A DNA stretch of 33,198 nt from Lachnospiraceae bacterium (GCA_910575555.1 CAJTFX010000044.1:1-33198), one strand, 5' to 3'. Positions 1 to 8,573 are shown, counted from the first letter of the stretch. Numbers and translations: made by a program. Notes: a model not told the origin generated them from the letters alone.

Positions 1-41
1 CATGAGTGTGTCAAGTAAAGGACAACATTTTTTCTAATTTT

Positions 42-1655
42 TCATATGGTTTTTTCTTCCAGGGCCAAGTTGCTGTGAAATGGAATCACCTCTCCTATTT
101 CATCACAGAAGTTCCATTCTATATGAATAGAGCCGTCTGGACGTATGATAATCTTTTTCACCAGCTCTTTCATCAGCTGAGGCGTCAGCTCTGTAATCTC
201 CTGGTACTCTATTATTTTTTTGCTGGTTTCCATTTGCGTGGCGCTGGCTTTGATTTTTTCAGCCTGCTCCTTCTGTTTGTGTTCTGCCACACTGAGCCGG
301 ATTTTTAAATCTTCTTCTTTTGTCGAAATTTCCCGTTTTTTTATTAGGAAATTTTCTTTGCTCAGCTGGCCTTCTACATAAGATTCATAGTGCTGCATCT
401 TTAAAGCCTGTAATCCGTCGATCTGTTTGCGCAGCGTCCTGCATTCTGTCTGAAGGATCTGCTCATGGGATTTTGCCGAGTGGCTCGCCTCCTTCATTTT
501 TTTTATTTTTGCATCCAGCAGCTTACAGCGGACATTGATTGCACGAAGGACTATCTCTGTCAGCTTATCTTCACGGAACCGGACCTTCTCACAGTCTGAT
601 CCGGGATTATATCTATGTGTTACACATATCCAGTTCTTGTTCTGCGGTTTGCTTTTCGATAAACGATTTCCACAGCAGCCACATACCAATAAAGATCTGA
701 ATGGATTGGGACGTGGTGAGGCTTTGGATTTTTTCTTTGATTTTATCACGGTTCGGGCCTGGTAGAAAAGCTCACGGGAGATGACCGCCTCATGGGTATT
801 CGGAATCACCTGCTGGAGTTCTTCCGGAATCTGCTTCACTCTGTCGCTGCCTACACGAACCACATGGGATTTAAAGGGCACTGTGTCCCCGGTATAAATA
901 CGATTGGCTAAAATGTTTCGGACTGATTCAAAGGTCCATACCGCCCGTGTCTTGTATTTTCCCCTTACCGATGCCAGATAGACAGAAGGCGTCACCACCT
1001 GTGCTTCGTTGAGTTTCCGGGCAATCTGGGTAATCGTAATTCCGGCTGCCGCCCATTCAAAAATAGATTTCACAATCTCGGCCGCTTCTTTATCTATCAC
1101 AATCGTATTCTTTTTCTCACCCTTTTTGTATCCGTAGGGCGCCGTCCCGTAAACATATTCCCCGCTCAGCTTTTTTAAATCCACAGAACTCTTAATTTTC
1201 CGCGAGATATCCTTGCTGTACATCTGGTTCAGCAGGTTTTTTATTGCCAATTCCAGTCCGGCAGTATTTTCGCCAAGCTGTTCACTGTCAAACTGATCGT
1301 TGATGGAAATGAACCGCACGCCATAAGCCGGGAATACAAATTCAAGATAATGGCCTGCCTCCAGGTAATTCCGGGCAAATCTGGAAAGATCGCGAACGAT
1401 AATTGTCCGTACCTTGCTGTTTTCCACAAGATTCAAAAGCCGTCTCATTCCAGGCCGGTTCATACTGGTTCCGGAGTACCCATCATCTGCAATTTCCTCA
1501 AACTCATCTGCCTGAAAACAGTGTTCCTGCAAATACCTTTTAATGCAGTCTCTTTGGGAAGTGATGCTGCAGCTTTCTTCTGCAGAACCTTCCTCTATAT
1601 CCCCATCTTCCTTTGAAAGCCGCAGATAATAGAAATCCTGTTTCTCAGCTGACAT
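42..1655 (-). CDS. Large serine recombinase (distal of tandem pair)
   Basis: Site-specific recombinase of the large serine (resolvase/invertase) family, 537 aa, the class that integrates and excises conjugative or mobilizable elements by a Ser-DNA covalent intermediate. The N-terminal resolvase domain carries the nucleophile motif YLRLSKED (Ser14 in this start) and the downstream RDLSRFARN segment. It is followed by a recombinase domain (about residues 160-270), a zinc ribbon with CGCCG and a later Cys-His/Cys pair (about 325-360), and a Lys/Glu-rich coiled-coil tail. Length is normal for TnpX/TndX-like enzymes. The start codon lies inside the end of the upstream recombinase (11-base overlap), so the two are co-translated. 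It is probably part of an element whose body lies left of the window. The attachment site is not visible to me. Confidence 0.93.
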   Translation of the reverse strand: MSAEKQDFYYLRLSKEDGDIEEGSAEESCSITSQRDCIKRYLQEHCFQADEFEEIADDGYSGTSMNRPGMRRLLNLVENSKVRTIIVRDLSRFARNYLEAGHYLEFVFPAYGVRFISINDQFDSEQLGENTAGLELAIKNLLNQMYSKDISRKIKSSVDLKKLSGEYVYGTAPYGYKKGEKKNTIVIDKEAAEIVKSIFEWAAAGITITQIARKLNEAQVVTPSVYLASVRGKYKTRAVWTFESVRNILANRIYTGDTVPFKSHVVRVGSDRVKQIPEELQQVIPNTHEAVISRELFYQARTVIKSKKKSKASPRPNPFRSLLVCGCCGNRLSKSKPQNKNWICVTHRYNPGSDCEKVRFREDKLTEIVLRAINVRCKLLDAKIKKMKEASHSAKSHEQILQTECRTLRKQIDGLQALKMQHYESYVEGQLSKENFLIKKREISTKEEDLKIRLSVAEHKQKEQAEKIKASATQMETSKKIIEYQEITELTPQLMKELVKKIIIRPDGSIHIEWNFCDEIGEVIPFHSNLALEEKTI

Positions 1656-3351
1656 CCTTTACCACCTCTATTCTTTGAAGAAACTCCAAAATTGGCTGGT
1701 ATGGATCCTCGTAATTAAGGATAATCTTAATTGTCCTGTCTTCTGATATTTCAATTCGGGCTACCAATAATTCCAGAAGCCCACGTCCAATACTTGGAAT
1801 CTTCTGATATTTTTTGATAGCATCCAGCCATTTTTCTGTAACGCTAAGGGCAGCGTCTTTCGCCCGTATGTCAGATAAGGCTTTCGTTTCCTCCTGCAAA
1901 AGCTCTTCATATTTCTTTGCATACTGCTTTTTCATATAATCATATTCCCTGCGGTCAATGACCTTCTGTGTAAGTTCTATCAGAAGCTGTTCCATTTTAG
2001 CTTCCATATTCTTACGCTTTGCAGAAACGCTTGCATAATGATTTTCTGCATCATTCTGATAACAAACAACCTTCGGCATACGTTTCAGCCTGTCGGCAAG
2101 CTGTTCTACATCTACGGCTACCTGGATCTGTTGGTTTAAGGTGTCCGTCACCGCCTGCATTAATGTCTCCTGCCTCACATAATGGCTGCTACATTGCGTA
2201 TGGGCAGAATATCTGTATCCGTTGCAATCGTAAAATATGCGGCTTGGCGTCTTGGCATTCGGCCTGGCACATCCTTTCCCTGCGCCCATAGGGCTTTGGC
2301 ACTCTGCACAAAACACCATACCGCGGAATAAATCCCGGTAATCATTGCCGCATTCTGCTCTATGCTCAAACTTGCCCCTGCGCTGCAGTTCTTCCTTATT
2401 TATCTGCTGGACCTTCTCATATAATGGAACAGAAATAATTGCCGGATGGGCATTTTCAATCACCTGCCACTCTTCTTCGTTCCGTCGCTTTTTCTCCAGA
2501 CCGACTTTATCCCTCTTTACTTTTCCGTGAATCCGGTTTCCTATATAGACCTGGTCGGAGCAGATTTTACGGATCGTCCCTCGAATCCAAAGAGCATTTT
2601 CATACTTTTTAGCCTTGGTGATGCCCCGAAGCAGCCTGAGTTTCCCCGGCGAAGGGATATTTTTTTCATTTAATATACGGGCAATTGCGTTAAAGCTTTC
2701 ACCGCCGGCTCTTAACTGATAAATTTTTTTCACTACTTCCGCCGGTTCCGGATCAATGTCGTAGGTAGTAAATTCTGCATTCCTGACATACCCATATGGA
2801 ATGCTGCCTGCAGCTGGAATAAATTCGCCCCCTGTCATTTTTGCCGATATGCTGGAACGTATTTTATTGGAGATATCCTTTACATAATAATCGTTCATGA
2901 CCATTTTTAAAGGCATGGTTAATGCAGAGGCGTCTGCGTTCCCATCCATGTTGTCGTAAGAATCGTTAATACAAATGAGTCTGACACCCATTTCAGGGAA
3001 TGTACGCTCTACAAATTCGCTTGTCATTACAAAATGCCGGCCCAGTCTGGAAATATCCTTTACAATCACACAGTTTATCCGGCCGCTCTTCAAGTCCTTA
3101 AGCATCCGGATAAATCCCGGACGTTCATAATTCATTCCTGTATAACCATTATCATAATAGGTATCTACCAGTTTTATTTCTGGATGCTCTTCTAAATAAT
3201 GCAGGGTGATTTTCTGCTGATTACCGATGGAATTTTGCTCTATATCGTCTCCATCCTCTACGGAAAGACGTCCATATTCACCGGCAAGTATCAATATTTC
3301 CTCCTCAGGAGCAGCTTCTTTTAATCTGTTCACTCTGCTCTTTCGTGCCAT
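1645..3351 (-). CDS. Large serine recombinase (proximal of tandem pair)
   Basis: Second large serine recombinase, 568 aa, related to but clearly distinct from its downstream partner. The catalytic motif EYGRLSVEDG places the nucleophile at Ser30, and VKDISRLGRH matches the conserved resolvase core. A recombinase domain follows, then a zinc ribbon (FCAECQSPMG, later Cys residues near YDCNGYRYS and TQCSSHYVR) and a coiled-coil C-terminus. The start is supported by AAAGGAGG about 9 bases upstream on the minus strand. Tandem serine recombinases with overlapping reading frames are typical of clostridial mobile elements where both proteins may be needed for excision or integration. The insertion sequence at 3376-5281 begins only 24 bases upstream of this ATG, so the native promoter is missing or displaced. 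Confidence 0.93.
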   Translation of the reverse strand: MARKSRVNRLKEAAPEEEILILAGEYGRLSVEDGDDIEQNSIGNQQKITLHYLEEHPEIKLVDTYYDNGYTGMNYERPGFIRMLKDLKSGRINCVIVKDISRLGRHFVMTSEFVERTFPEMGVRLICINDSYDNMDGNADASALTMPLKMVMNDYYVKDISNKIRSSISAKMTGGEFIPAAGSIPYGYVRNAEFTTYDIDPEPAEVVKKIYQLRAGGESFNAIARILNEKNIPSPGKLRLLRGITKAKKYENALWIRGTIRKICSDQVYIGNRIHGKVKRDKVGLEKKRRNEEEWQVIENAHPAIISVPLYEKVQQINKEELQRRGKFEHRAECGNDYRDLFRGMVFCAECQSPMGAGKGCARPNAKTPSRIFYDCNGYRYSAHTQCSSHYVRQETLMQAVTDTLNQQIQVAVDVEQLADRLKRMPKVVCYQNDAENHYASVSAKRKNMEAKMEQLLIELTQKVIDRREYDYMKKQYAKKYEELLQEETKALSDIRAKDAALSVTEKWLDAIKKYQKIPSIGRGLLELLVARIEISEDRTIKIILNYEDPYQPILEFLQRIEVVKDVS

Positions 3352-3375
3352 TTAGACTACCTCCTTTGCTCTTTC

Positions 3376-3388
3376 GGTAGTGTCAAAT
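3376..3388 (+). repeat. Left terminal inverted repeat of the IS
   Basis: GGTAGTGTCAAAT, an exact reverse complement of 5269-5281. Confidence 0.9.
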
Positions 3389-3464
3389 CCTACCTGATTT
3401 TTTGTTACTCAAACCTTGATTTTATGGGAGTTTGCAAATAAAAGAGCATTGACCTCCCTTTTTA

Positions 3465-3473
3465 TGGTATAAT
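3465..3473 (+). promoter_or_regulatory. Extended -10 promoter of the transposase
   Basis: TGGTATAAT is a consensus extended -10 (TGnTATAAT). A TTGACC lies upstream at 3449-3454, but its 13-base spacing is too short, so recognition probably relies on the TG extension. An in-frame ATG at 3472 overlaps this box and so cannot be the start if this promoter is used. Confidence 0.55.
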
Positions 3474-3513
3474 GTCAATCGCCAAACCAACATCCCGAAA
3501 GGAGACAATGCTC

Positions 3514-4986
3514 ATGGACATTATACACTACCTGTTACAACTTATTCAATACCTTTACCAGCAAAACTGCTGGCTGATTAACTTCATATGCAGATACATC
3601 CCCCTCAGGCAGTGGGCCTTTGATGATTCCCATTCCCCAAAATACCAGAAGTTCAAAATCGACGAACTCCCCCTTATCACTGACTTTCGTCAGGACTGGA
3701 CTTATAAAGAGCTTATCCCTTACTACGAAAAACGCTATGGCAGGAAAATACGCCCCGTCAGCCGACGTTCAGAGTGCGACATCCCTGATGACTGCTCCTG
3801 CCCACGATGCAATGCCCCGAAACCATTCCTTTACAAAAACAACGGCTCGAAAGGTCAGATCCTCTGCAAAGTCTGTGCTGCGAGGTTTTCTCCTTCAGAA
3901 AGCCGCTTCTCCTGCGTTAAGCTGCGCTGTCCCCACTGCGGCAATGCACTTGTCCCAAAGAAAGACCGAAAGCACTTTATCGTCCATAAATGCATAAACC
4001 CGAAATGTCCCTATTACCTTCATAACCTCAAGAAAGTTGACAAGGCTGATCTCGATGAGGACTATGGAAAAAATAAATACAAGCTCCACTACATCTACCG
4101 TGAGTTCACGATGGATTTTTTCAGCATGGACTTAAATACACTTCCCAAGAATGCCTCTTCCCTGAAATTCAGTAAGCATAACGCCCATGTCATGTCCCTG
4201 TGCCTCACACTCCACGTCAATCTCGGCCTTTCCCTGCGCAAGACCTCACAGGCTTTGAAAGACCTTTACAACATCAGCATCTCCCACCAGCAGATCGCCA
4301 ACTACTGTAAAACTGCCGCCATCTGCGTCAAGCCCTTTGTTGACCAGTACCCCTACGAAAAAGGGGACGTGTTCACGGCTGACGAGACATACATCAAAAT
4401 CCGTGGCATCAAAAACTACGTCTGGCTCATTATGAACGCTGCCACACGCTCCATCATCGGCTATCAGGTGTCTGATAACCGCGGCGTAGGCCCCTGTATC
4501 CTCGCAATGCGTATGGCATTCCGGGATCTTACAAAACTGCCCGAGAACTTCAAGTTCATTGCGGACGGATACAGTGCGTATCCTCTTGCCGCAATGGAGT
4601 TCGTAAAAAAGCTGGGCAGAGACTTTACCTTTAAAATCACCCAGGTCATTGGACTTACCAACGACGATGCTGTTTCTACCGAATACCGGCCATTCAAGCA
4701 GATGATTGAACGCCTGAACCGGACTTATAAAGCCTCTTACCGCCATACAAACGGCTTTGACAACATCGACGGTGCCAGCTACGATCTGGCGCTCTGGGTC
4801 GCTTACTATAACTTCCTGCGCCCTCATAAACACAATAAATACAACGTTCTCAACGAAGTGGAGATGCTGCAAGGCGCTGACAACATGCCCGGCAAATGGC
4901 AGATGCTCATCTTCCTCGGGCAGCAGACCATCCTGAATATGCAGAAAAACACAACTGCACAGACGGAGTGGAGCTGTTGTCAATAG
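3514..4986 (+). CDS. DDE transposase with N-terminal zinc motifs (IS6/IS240-like catalytic core)
   Basis: Transposase of the flanking insertion sequence, about 490 aa. The frame is open from 3472, but AAAGGAG at 3498-3504 is best spaced (9 bases) for ATG 3514; ATG 3508 is only 3 bases away. Residues about 90-180 contain several CxxC pairs (CPRC, CKVC, CPHC, CINPKC), suggesting zinc-ribbon DNA binding. A helical segment with a helix-turn-helix look (GLSLRKTSQALKDLYNISIS) precedes the catalytic domain. The likely catalytic triad is Asp290 (ADETYIK), Asp351 (ADGYSAY) and Glu399 (MIERLNR), resembling the IS240/IS6 integrase-like fold. The protein is about twice the length of classical IS6 enzymes, so exact family placement is uncertain. 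The gene appears intact, so the element may be active. Confidence 0.88.
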   Translation: MDIIHYLLQLIQYLYQQNCWLINFICRYIPLRQWAFDDSHSPKYQKFKIDELPLITDFRQDWTYKELIPYYEKRYGRKIRPVSRRSECDIPDDCSCPRCNAPKPFLYKNNGSKGQILCKVCAARFSPSESRFSCVKLRCPHCGNALVPKKDRKHFIVHKCINPKCPYYLHNLKKVDKADLDEDYGKNKYKLHYIYREFTMDFFSMDLNTLPKNASSLKFSKHNAHVMSLCLTLHVNLGLSLRKTSQALKDLYNISISHQQIANYCKTAAICVKPFVDQYPYEKGDVFTADETYIKIRGIKNYVWLIMNAATRSIIGYQVSDNRGVGPCILAMRMAFRDLTKLPENFKFIADGYSAYPLAAMEFVKKLGRDFTFKITQVIGLTNDDAVSTEYRPFKQMIERLNRTYKASYRHTNGFDNIDGASYDLALWVAYYNFLRPHKHNKYNVLNEVEMLQGADNMPGKWQMLIFLGQQTILNMQKNTTAQTEWSCCQ

Positions 4987-5080
4987 AACCGTGGAATACC
5001 ACAGCAGGCGGCCGTGCCGACTGCGAGGATATGCCGCGAAAGTCTATTGACATAAGGCTCACGGATAATCCTGTCCAGCA

Positions 5081-5191
5081 GAAAAGGGGCGACTGCGCCC
5101 TTTTCCTGCCATCAGGCGGGGACGGGTGCGGGCAGAGCCCGCTAATGGGTCAAGGGACGAGTCCCTTGTGGGGTTTGGGGCAACGCCCCAA
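5081..5191 (+). repeat. Cluster of three GC-rich hairpins in the 3' part of the IS
   Basis: Three consecutive stem-loops follow the transposase: 5081-5105 (8-bp arms GAAAAGGG/CCCTTTTC), 5151-5168 (CAAGGGA, loop CGAG, TCCCTTG) and 5175-5191 (TTGGGGC, loop AAC, GCCCCAA). The 4987-5268 stretch has no convincing reading frame. The hairpins may insulate transcription or act as a structured IS end; none is followed by a clean U-run. Confidence 0.6.
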
Positions 5192-5268
5192 GGTCTTAAA
5201 ACCACTAATATCTGCAATTTTCAAGGTTCTTTCGAGCCTTTTCTTTTAACTCGGTTTTTTCATAGATT

Positions 5269-5281
5269 ATTTGACACTACC
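5269..5281 (-). repeat. Right terminal inverted repeat of the IS
   Basis: ATTTGACACTACC, an exact reverse complement of 3376-3388. Confidence 0.9.
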
Positions 5282-5283
5282 CT

Positions 5284-5595
5284 TTATTTTTCTGTCGGGA
5301 ACCAGCTGAAGTCTACGCATCTTCCTAAATCCCAGCTGTCCCATCCAATCCAGCCTTTGTCGTTTACGGTGTCTGTCAGCAGTTTATAACTCCAATAAAA
5401 GTATCCGCTGCCTTTATTCCATGCCTTGAGCTGTGCATTGGCAATGATGCGATAAATTTTTTTCTTTTCCTCATCATCCAACTGCTCCTTTGGACTCCCC
5501 TCCACACCATTCAATATGCTTTGCCCTCCTTTTGTGTCAAACCCGCAGGCCAGCGAATTGAACAGACACCATTCGCCGCATATCACCAGGAAATA
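5284..5595 (-). pseudogene. C-terminal fragment of a GH5 family glycoside hydrolase
   Basis: The minus-strand frame ends with residues typical of the C-terminus of exo-glucanase/endoglucanase-like GH5 enzymes: a GEWCLFNS segment carrying the usual GE(W) nucleophile Glu, GGQSILNGVEG, then GSGYFYWSYKLLTDT and GWIGWDSWDLGRC before the stop. Only about 100 of an expected 350-400 residues remain. The N-terminal TIM-barrel strands and the acid/base residue are absent because plus-strand AraC-like sequence begins near 5595. The inner limit is approximate. It lies immediately beside the right IS end, which suggests it was truncated by rearrangement. It cannot be catalytically active. Confidence 0.7.
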
Positions 5596-6023
5596 TTTCA
5601 GCTGGATTTCATCAAAATGTATATTCCTGAAGTACAGCAATTACAGTTCATTTTAGGCGATCCCAGTGAGAACCCCATTCGGCAAACGAAGCTTGAAATA
5701 TTCAAAGAAACTCTGACGCAAATGCAGATTGCCAATGACATCCGTCCAAAAGGTTATCTTTTGCGTTTTAACAGCCTGCTTTTTTGGAGTCCGGGTATTT
5801 CTGCCGCTTTTTTAAGAAACACATGGGGCTTACGTTTTTGGAGTACCTGAATGAGGTCCGCATATCTCATATTTATCAGGATTTACTTACAACAAATGAT
5901 ACCTTGCAGGATATTTTGGGACGTCACGGTTTTACAAATTATAAATTATTTCGTAAAGTATTTTTTGCACACTTTAACGCTGCTCCTTCACAAATCAGGA
6001 AACGGTTGACGCGGGATTTTTAG
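5595..6023 (+). pseudogene. Decayed AraC-family transcriptional regulator
   Basis: An AraC-type regulator lies broken over two frames. In the first frame a regulatory-domain C-terminus is readable (QLDFIKMYIPEVQQLQF to RFNSLLFW, about 5595-5788). It runs directly into SPG, and in the next frame continues as YFCRFFKKHMGLTFLEYLN and HGFTNYKLFRKVFFAHF, the second half of the AraC DNA-binding domain, ending at 6023. A one-base loss in GGT(T)ATTTC near 5800 explains the frameshift. The linker and first helix-turn-helix are missing, and the N-terminus has been replaced by the antisense GH5 fragment. The gene is therefore truncated, internally deleted and frameshifted. Confidence 0.72.
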
Positions 6024-6059
6024 AAGCAACAGTAAAATATTTATAAAGATATGACAAAA

Positions 6060-6066
6060 TTCGACA
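6060..6066 (-). promoter_or_regulatory. 0A box upstream of spo0A
   Basis: TTCGACA is the reverse complement of the Spo0A-P binding core TGTCGAA. It lies 208 bases upstream of the spo0A start and suggests autoregulation, as known for Spo0A. Confidence 0.55.
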
Positions 6067-6163
6067 GAATATACAATTATACAATCGTTATGATAGAATA
6101 AATATGACCAAAGGACTATTAATCGACATAGATCGCACTGGTACGATAGTACTTTGAGCTCTT

Positions 6164-6170
6164 TGTCGAA
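6164..6170 (+). promoter_or_regulatory. 0A box upstream of spo0A
   Basis: An exact TGTCGAA core (within TTTGTCGAAT), 104 bases before the GTG start. Together with the inverted copy at 6060-6066 it brackets the probable spo0A promoter region; a TATGAT/TAGAAT AT-rich segment lies between them at 6089-6099. Confidence 0.6.
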
Positions 6171-6273
6171 TCCAGGGGAAATCTTTTCATTGAAGGAATA
6201 ATTAATTGAGGATATAATACAAATAGTTGCCTTTTATGAGGGTTTATTAGCAATATCAACAGGAGGATGTAAC

Positions 6274-7074
6274 GTGGAAAAATTGAATGTGGCAATTGCA
6301 GATGACAATGAGAGAATGTTGAGGGAATTGGGGGATATTGTAAGAAGTGATGAAGAACTCCAGGTAGTCGGAACGGCGAAAGATGGAGAAGAAGCATACG
6401 AAATGATAAAAAAGAAAGAGCCGGATGTTGTGCTTTTGGATATTGTAATGCCGAAACTGGATGGTTTAACGGTAATGGATAAAATCAAAAATGACAAAAA
6501 TATGAAAAAGCACCCGGCTTTTATCATGATATCAGCAATCGGGCAGGAAAAAATCACGGAAGACGCATTTTCATTGGGAGCAGATTACTACATTATGAAA
6601 CCGTTTGACAACGACGTGGTGTTGAACCGGATTAAGCACGTTAGGAATGCTGAGGTACATAAAGGCAGCGAGGTGCGCAAAGTCAATGCATATGAACGGA
6701 AACAGGAGTTAGAAGAGCGGAATCTGGAAAGCGATGTGACAAATATTATTCACGAAATCGGCGTTCCTGCTCATATTAAAGGCTATCAGTACCTGCGGGA
6801 GGCAATTATTATGTCTGTGCGGGATATGGAAATGCTTAATTCCATTACTAAAATACTTTATCCCGGAATAGCAAAGAAGTATCAGACCACCCCAAGCCGG
6901 GTAGAGCGAGCCATCCGTCATGCCATTGAAGTGGCGTGGAGCAGGGGAAAAATGGACACAATTGATGAATTATTCGGATATACCATCCATAATGGAAAAG
7001 GAAAACCTACAAATTCTGAATTTATAGCTTTAATTGCAGACAAAATTCGGTTAGAATATAAGCTGAGAGAATAA
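6274..7074 (+). CDS. spo0A: Sporulation master regulator Spo0A
   Basis: Response regulator that, when phosphorylated, switches on sporulation genes, 266 aa. The receiver domain spans residues 1-125, with acidic pocket Asp10/Asp11, phospho-acceptor Asp56 in [13 protein letters not shown] and the conserved Lys in YYIMKPFD. The C-terminal Spo0A DNA-binding domain (about 150-264) contains the signature [20 protein letters not shown] and [18 protein letters not shown]. The start is GTG, supported by AGGAGG at 6261-6266 (7-base spacing). The ATG at 6267 is followed at once by TAA. The upstream 0A boxes suggest autoregulation. The gene usual upstream of spo0A in many clostridia (spoIVB) is absent here; relics and an IS lie there instead. 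glgA follows after 17 bases, so co-transcription is likely. Confidence 0.97.
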   Translation: MEKLNVAIADDNERMLRELGDIVRSDEELQVVGTAKDGEEAYEMIKKKEPDVVLLDIVMPKLDGLTVMDKIKNDKNMKKHPAFIMISAIGQEKITEDAFSLGADYYIMKPFDNDVVLNRIKHVRNAEVHKGSEVRKVNAYERKQELEERNLESDVTNIIHEIGVPAHIKGYQYLREAIIMSVRDMEMLNSITKILYPGIAKKYQTTPSRVERAIRHAIEVAWSRGKMDTIDELFGYTIHNGKGKPTNSEFIALIADKIRLEYKLRE

Positions 7075-7091
7075 GTAGGAGGTTTTTTTAC

Positions 7092-8528
7092 ATGAAGAGA
7101 ATACTCTTTGCAGCATCTGAGGGAAATCCCTTTATTAAAACAGGAGGATTGGCGGACGTTGTCGGCGCGCTGCCGAAATATCTGGATAAAGAGAAATTCG
7201 ACGTAAGAGTTTTTCTGCCTAAGTACCTGTGCATTCCCAAGGACTGCAGACAAAAAATGAAGTACATAACAGAAATTTATGCAGACATGCCGAGAGGGAA
7301 AGAGTACATAGGAATTTATGAAGCAAAAGTAGATGGAATTGTGTATTATTTTATTGACAATGAACATTATTTTGCGGGAAACAGCCCCTATCATCAGATT
7401 TTTGAAGATGTAAATAAGTTTGCCTTTTATTGCAGGGCAGTTTTGGCCTGTCTGCCGGAACTGGGATTTTGCCCGGATATCATACATTGCCATGACTGGC
7501 AGGCGGCTTTGATACCGGTATTTCTGGATGCTTTCTATCGGGAAAATCCCTTTTACCGGAATATAAGAACGATTATGACCATTCACAATCAGAAATTTCA
7601 GGGCAGATGGCGGATTGACGATATTGAAAATTGCAGAGATCTGCCGGCAAATTACCGATATGGCGCTATGGAAGCCTACGGAGAGACAAATTTCCTGAAA
7701 GCGGGGATTCTCCATGCAGACCGGGTAACTACGGTCAGTGAAACTTATGCAAAGGAAATCCAGGAACAGGCAGGCGGAGAGGGCTTGGACGGGGTGATGC
7801 GGGAAATATCCGGAAAACTTTCCGGTATTGTCAACGGAATTGACGAACAGGAATACAATCCGATGACAGATCCCATGATTTCAGTACATTTTAATGAGAA
7901 AACCATAGCGAAGAAAAAGAAAAATAAAGAAGCGCTGCAAACATCCCTGGGACTTCGGAAGGATTCATCTGCCCTGGTGCTGGGCGTGGTTTCCAGACTG
8001 ACCCAGCAGAAAGGCTTTGATCTGGTAAGGGCAGTGATGGAAGAAATGCTGAATACCCTGAATATTCAGATAGCAGCTCTGGGAACCGGAGAGGAGCAGT
8101 TCCAGGATTTTTTCCGGCATTATGACTGGAAATACCCGGATCGGGTTTCGGCAACCATAGGCTACAGTGAGGAAATTGCCCATATGATTTATGCAGGGGC
8201 AGATGCTTTTTTAATGCCTTCACAGTTTGAGCCCTGCGGGCTGAGTCAGCTGATCAGCATGCGTTACGGTACGGTTCCCATTGTGCGGGAAACGGGAGGC
8301 TTGAAGGATACCGTAGAGCCTTACAATGAAATCTGGCATACCGGCAACGGGTTCAGTTTTACAAATTATCACGCAGGCGAGATGCTGACGATTGTCCGGT
8401 ATGCTTATGATGTGTTCTGCAATTATCCCAAAGACTGGCGCGGGATGATGAAACGCTGTATGGAAATGGATCATTCCTGGCAGAGTTCTGCAAAGAAATA
8501 CGAGAAACTGTATCAGGAGCTTTCATAG
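7092..8528 (+). CDS. glgA: Glycogen synthase (ADP-glucose dependent)
   Basis: GT5-family glycogen/starch synthase, 478 aa, which transfers glucose from ADP-glucose to the non-reducing end of alpha-1,4-glucan in the cytoplasm. The N-terminal ADP-glucose binding motif KTGGLADVVG (Lys16) and the C-terminal GT-B motif PSQFEPCGLSQL with ETGGLKDTV are intact, and the length is standard. The start has AGGAGG at 7077-7082, 9 bases before ATG, and the gene follows spo0A after 17 bases. Placement behind spo0A would couple glycogen storage to entry into sporulation; this is inference from context. The last codons (LYQELS) lie in a 17-base sequence repeated just downstream, inside the convergent gene. 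Confidence 0.97.
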   Translation: MKRILFAASEGNPFIKTGGLADVVGALPKYLDKEKFDVRVFLPKYLCIPKDCRQKMKYITEIYADMPRGKEYIGIYEAKVDGIVYYFIDNEHYFAGNSPYHQIFEDVNKFAFYCRAVLACLPELGFCPDIIHCHDWQAALIPVFLDAFYRENPFYRNIRTIMTIHNQKFQGRWRIDDIENCRDLPANYRYGAMEAYGETNFLKAGILHADRVTTVSETYAKEIQEQAGGEGLDGVMREISGKLSGIVNGIDEQEYNPMTDPMISVHFNEKTIAKKKKNKEALQTSLGLRKDSSALVLGVVSRLTQQKGFDLVRAVMEEMLNTLNIQIAALGTGEEQFQDFFRHYDWKYPDRVSATIGYSEEIAHMIYAGADAFLMPSQFEPCGLSQLISMRYGTVPIVRETGGLKDTVEPYNEIWHTGNGFSFTNYHAGEMLTIVRYAYDVFCNYPKDWRGMMKRCMEMDHSWQSSAKKYEKLYQELS

Positions 8529-8573
8529 ATAGAATTTTGCCGGAAAATACAAAAAGCTGTATCAGGAGCTTTC
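8508..8573. repeat. 17-bp direct repeat across the glgA / DUF5688 convergent junction
   Basis: CTGTATCAGGAGCTTTC occurs at 8508-8524 (end of glgA) and again at 8557-8573 (antisense to the end of the DUF5688 gene). Weaker similarity continues about 20 bases beyond each copy. Confidence 0.85.

Larger units (their letters stand above)
3376..5281 (+). mobile_element. Complete insertion sequence with 13-bp perfect terminal inverted repeats
   Basis: The ends GGTAGTGTCAAAT (3376-3388) and ATTTGACACTACC (5269-5281) are perfect inverted repeats enclosing one transposase gene and about 280 bases of GC-rich, hairpin-forming 3' sequence, 1906 bases in total. I see no convincing target-site duplication: the left flank reads GCTCTTTC and the right flank CTTTATTT. 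The right flank is a truncated glycosidase gene and the left flank is the ribosome binding site of a recombinase. This fits an insertion followed by an adjacent deletion better than a clean insertion. Confidence 0.88.

Noticed and set aside
3472-3513. Upstream ATG start for the transposase
   Set aside because: It overlaps the probable -10 box and lies upstream of the only good ribosome binding site.
4246-4983. Long minus-strand open frame (245 codons) opposite the transposase
   Set aside because: It mirrors the coding strand of an intact DDE transposase, has no ribosome binding site and no recognisable domain; it reflects codon bias in the true gene.
6918-7715. 265-codon minus-strand frame opposite spo0A/glgA
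   Set aside because: Antisense to two well-supported genes, rich in unlikely residue runs and without motifs.
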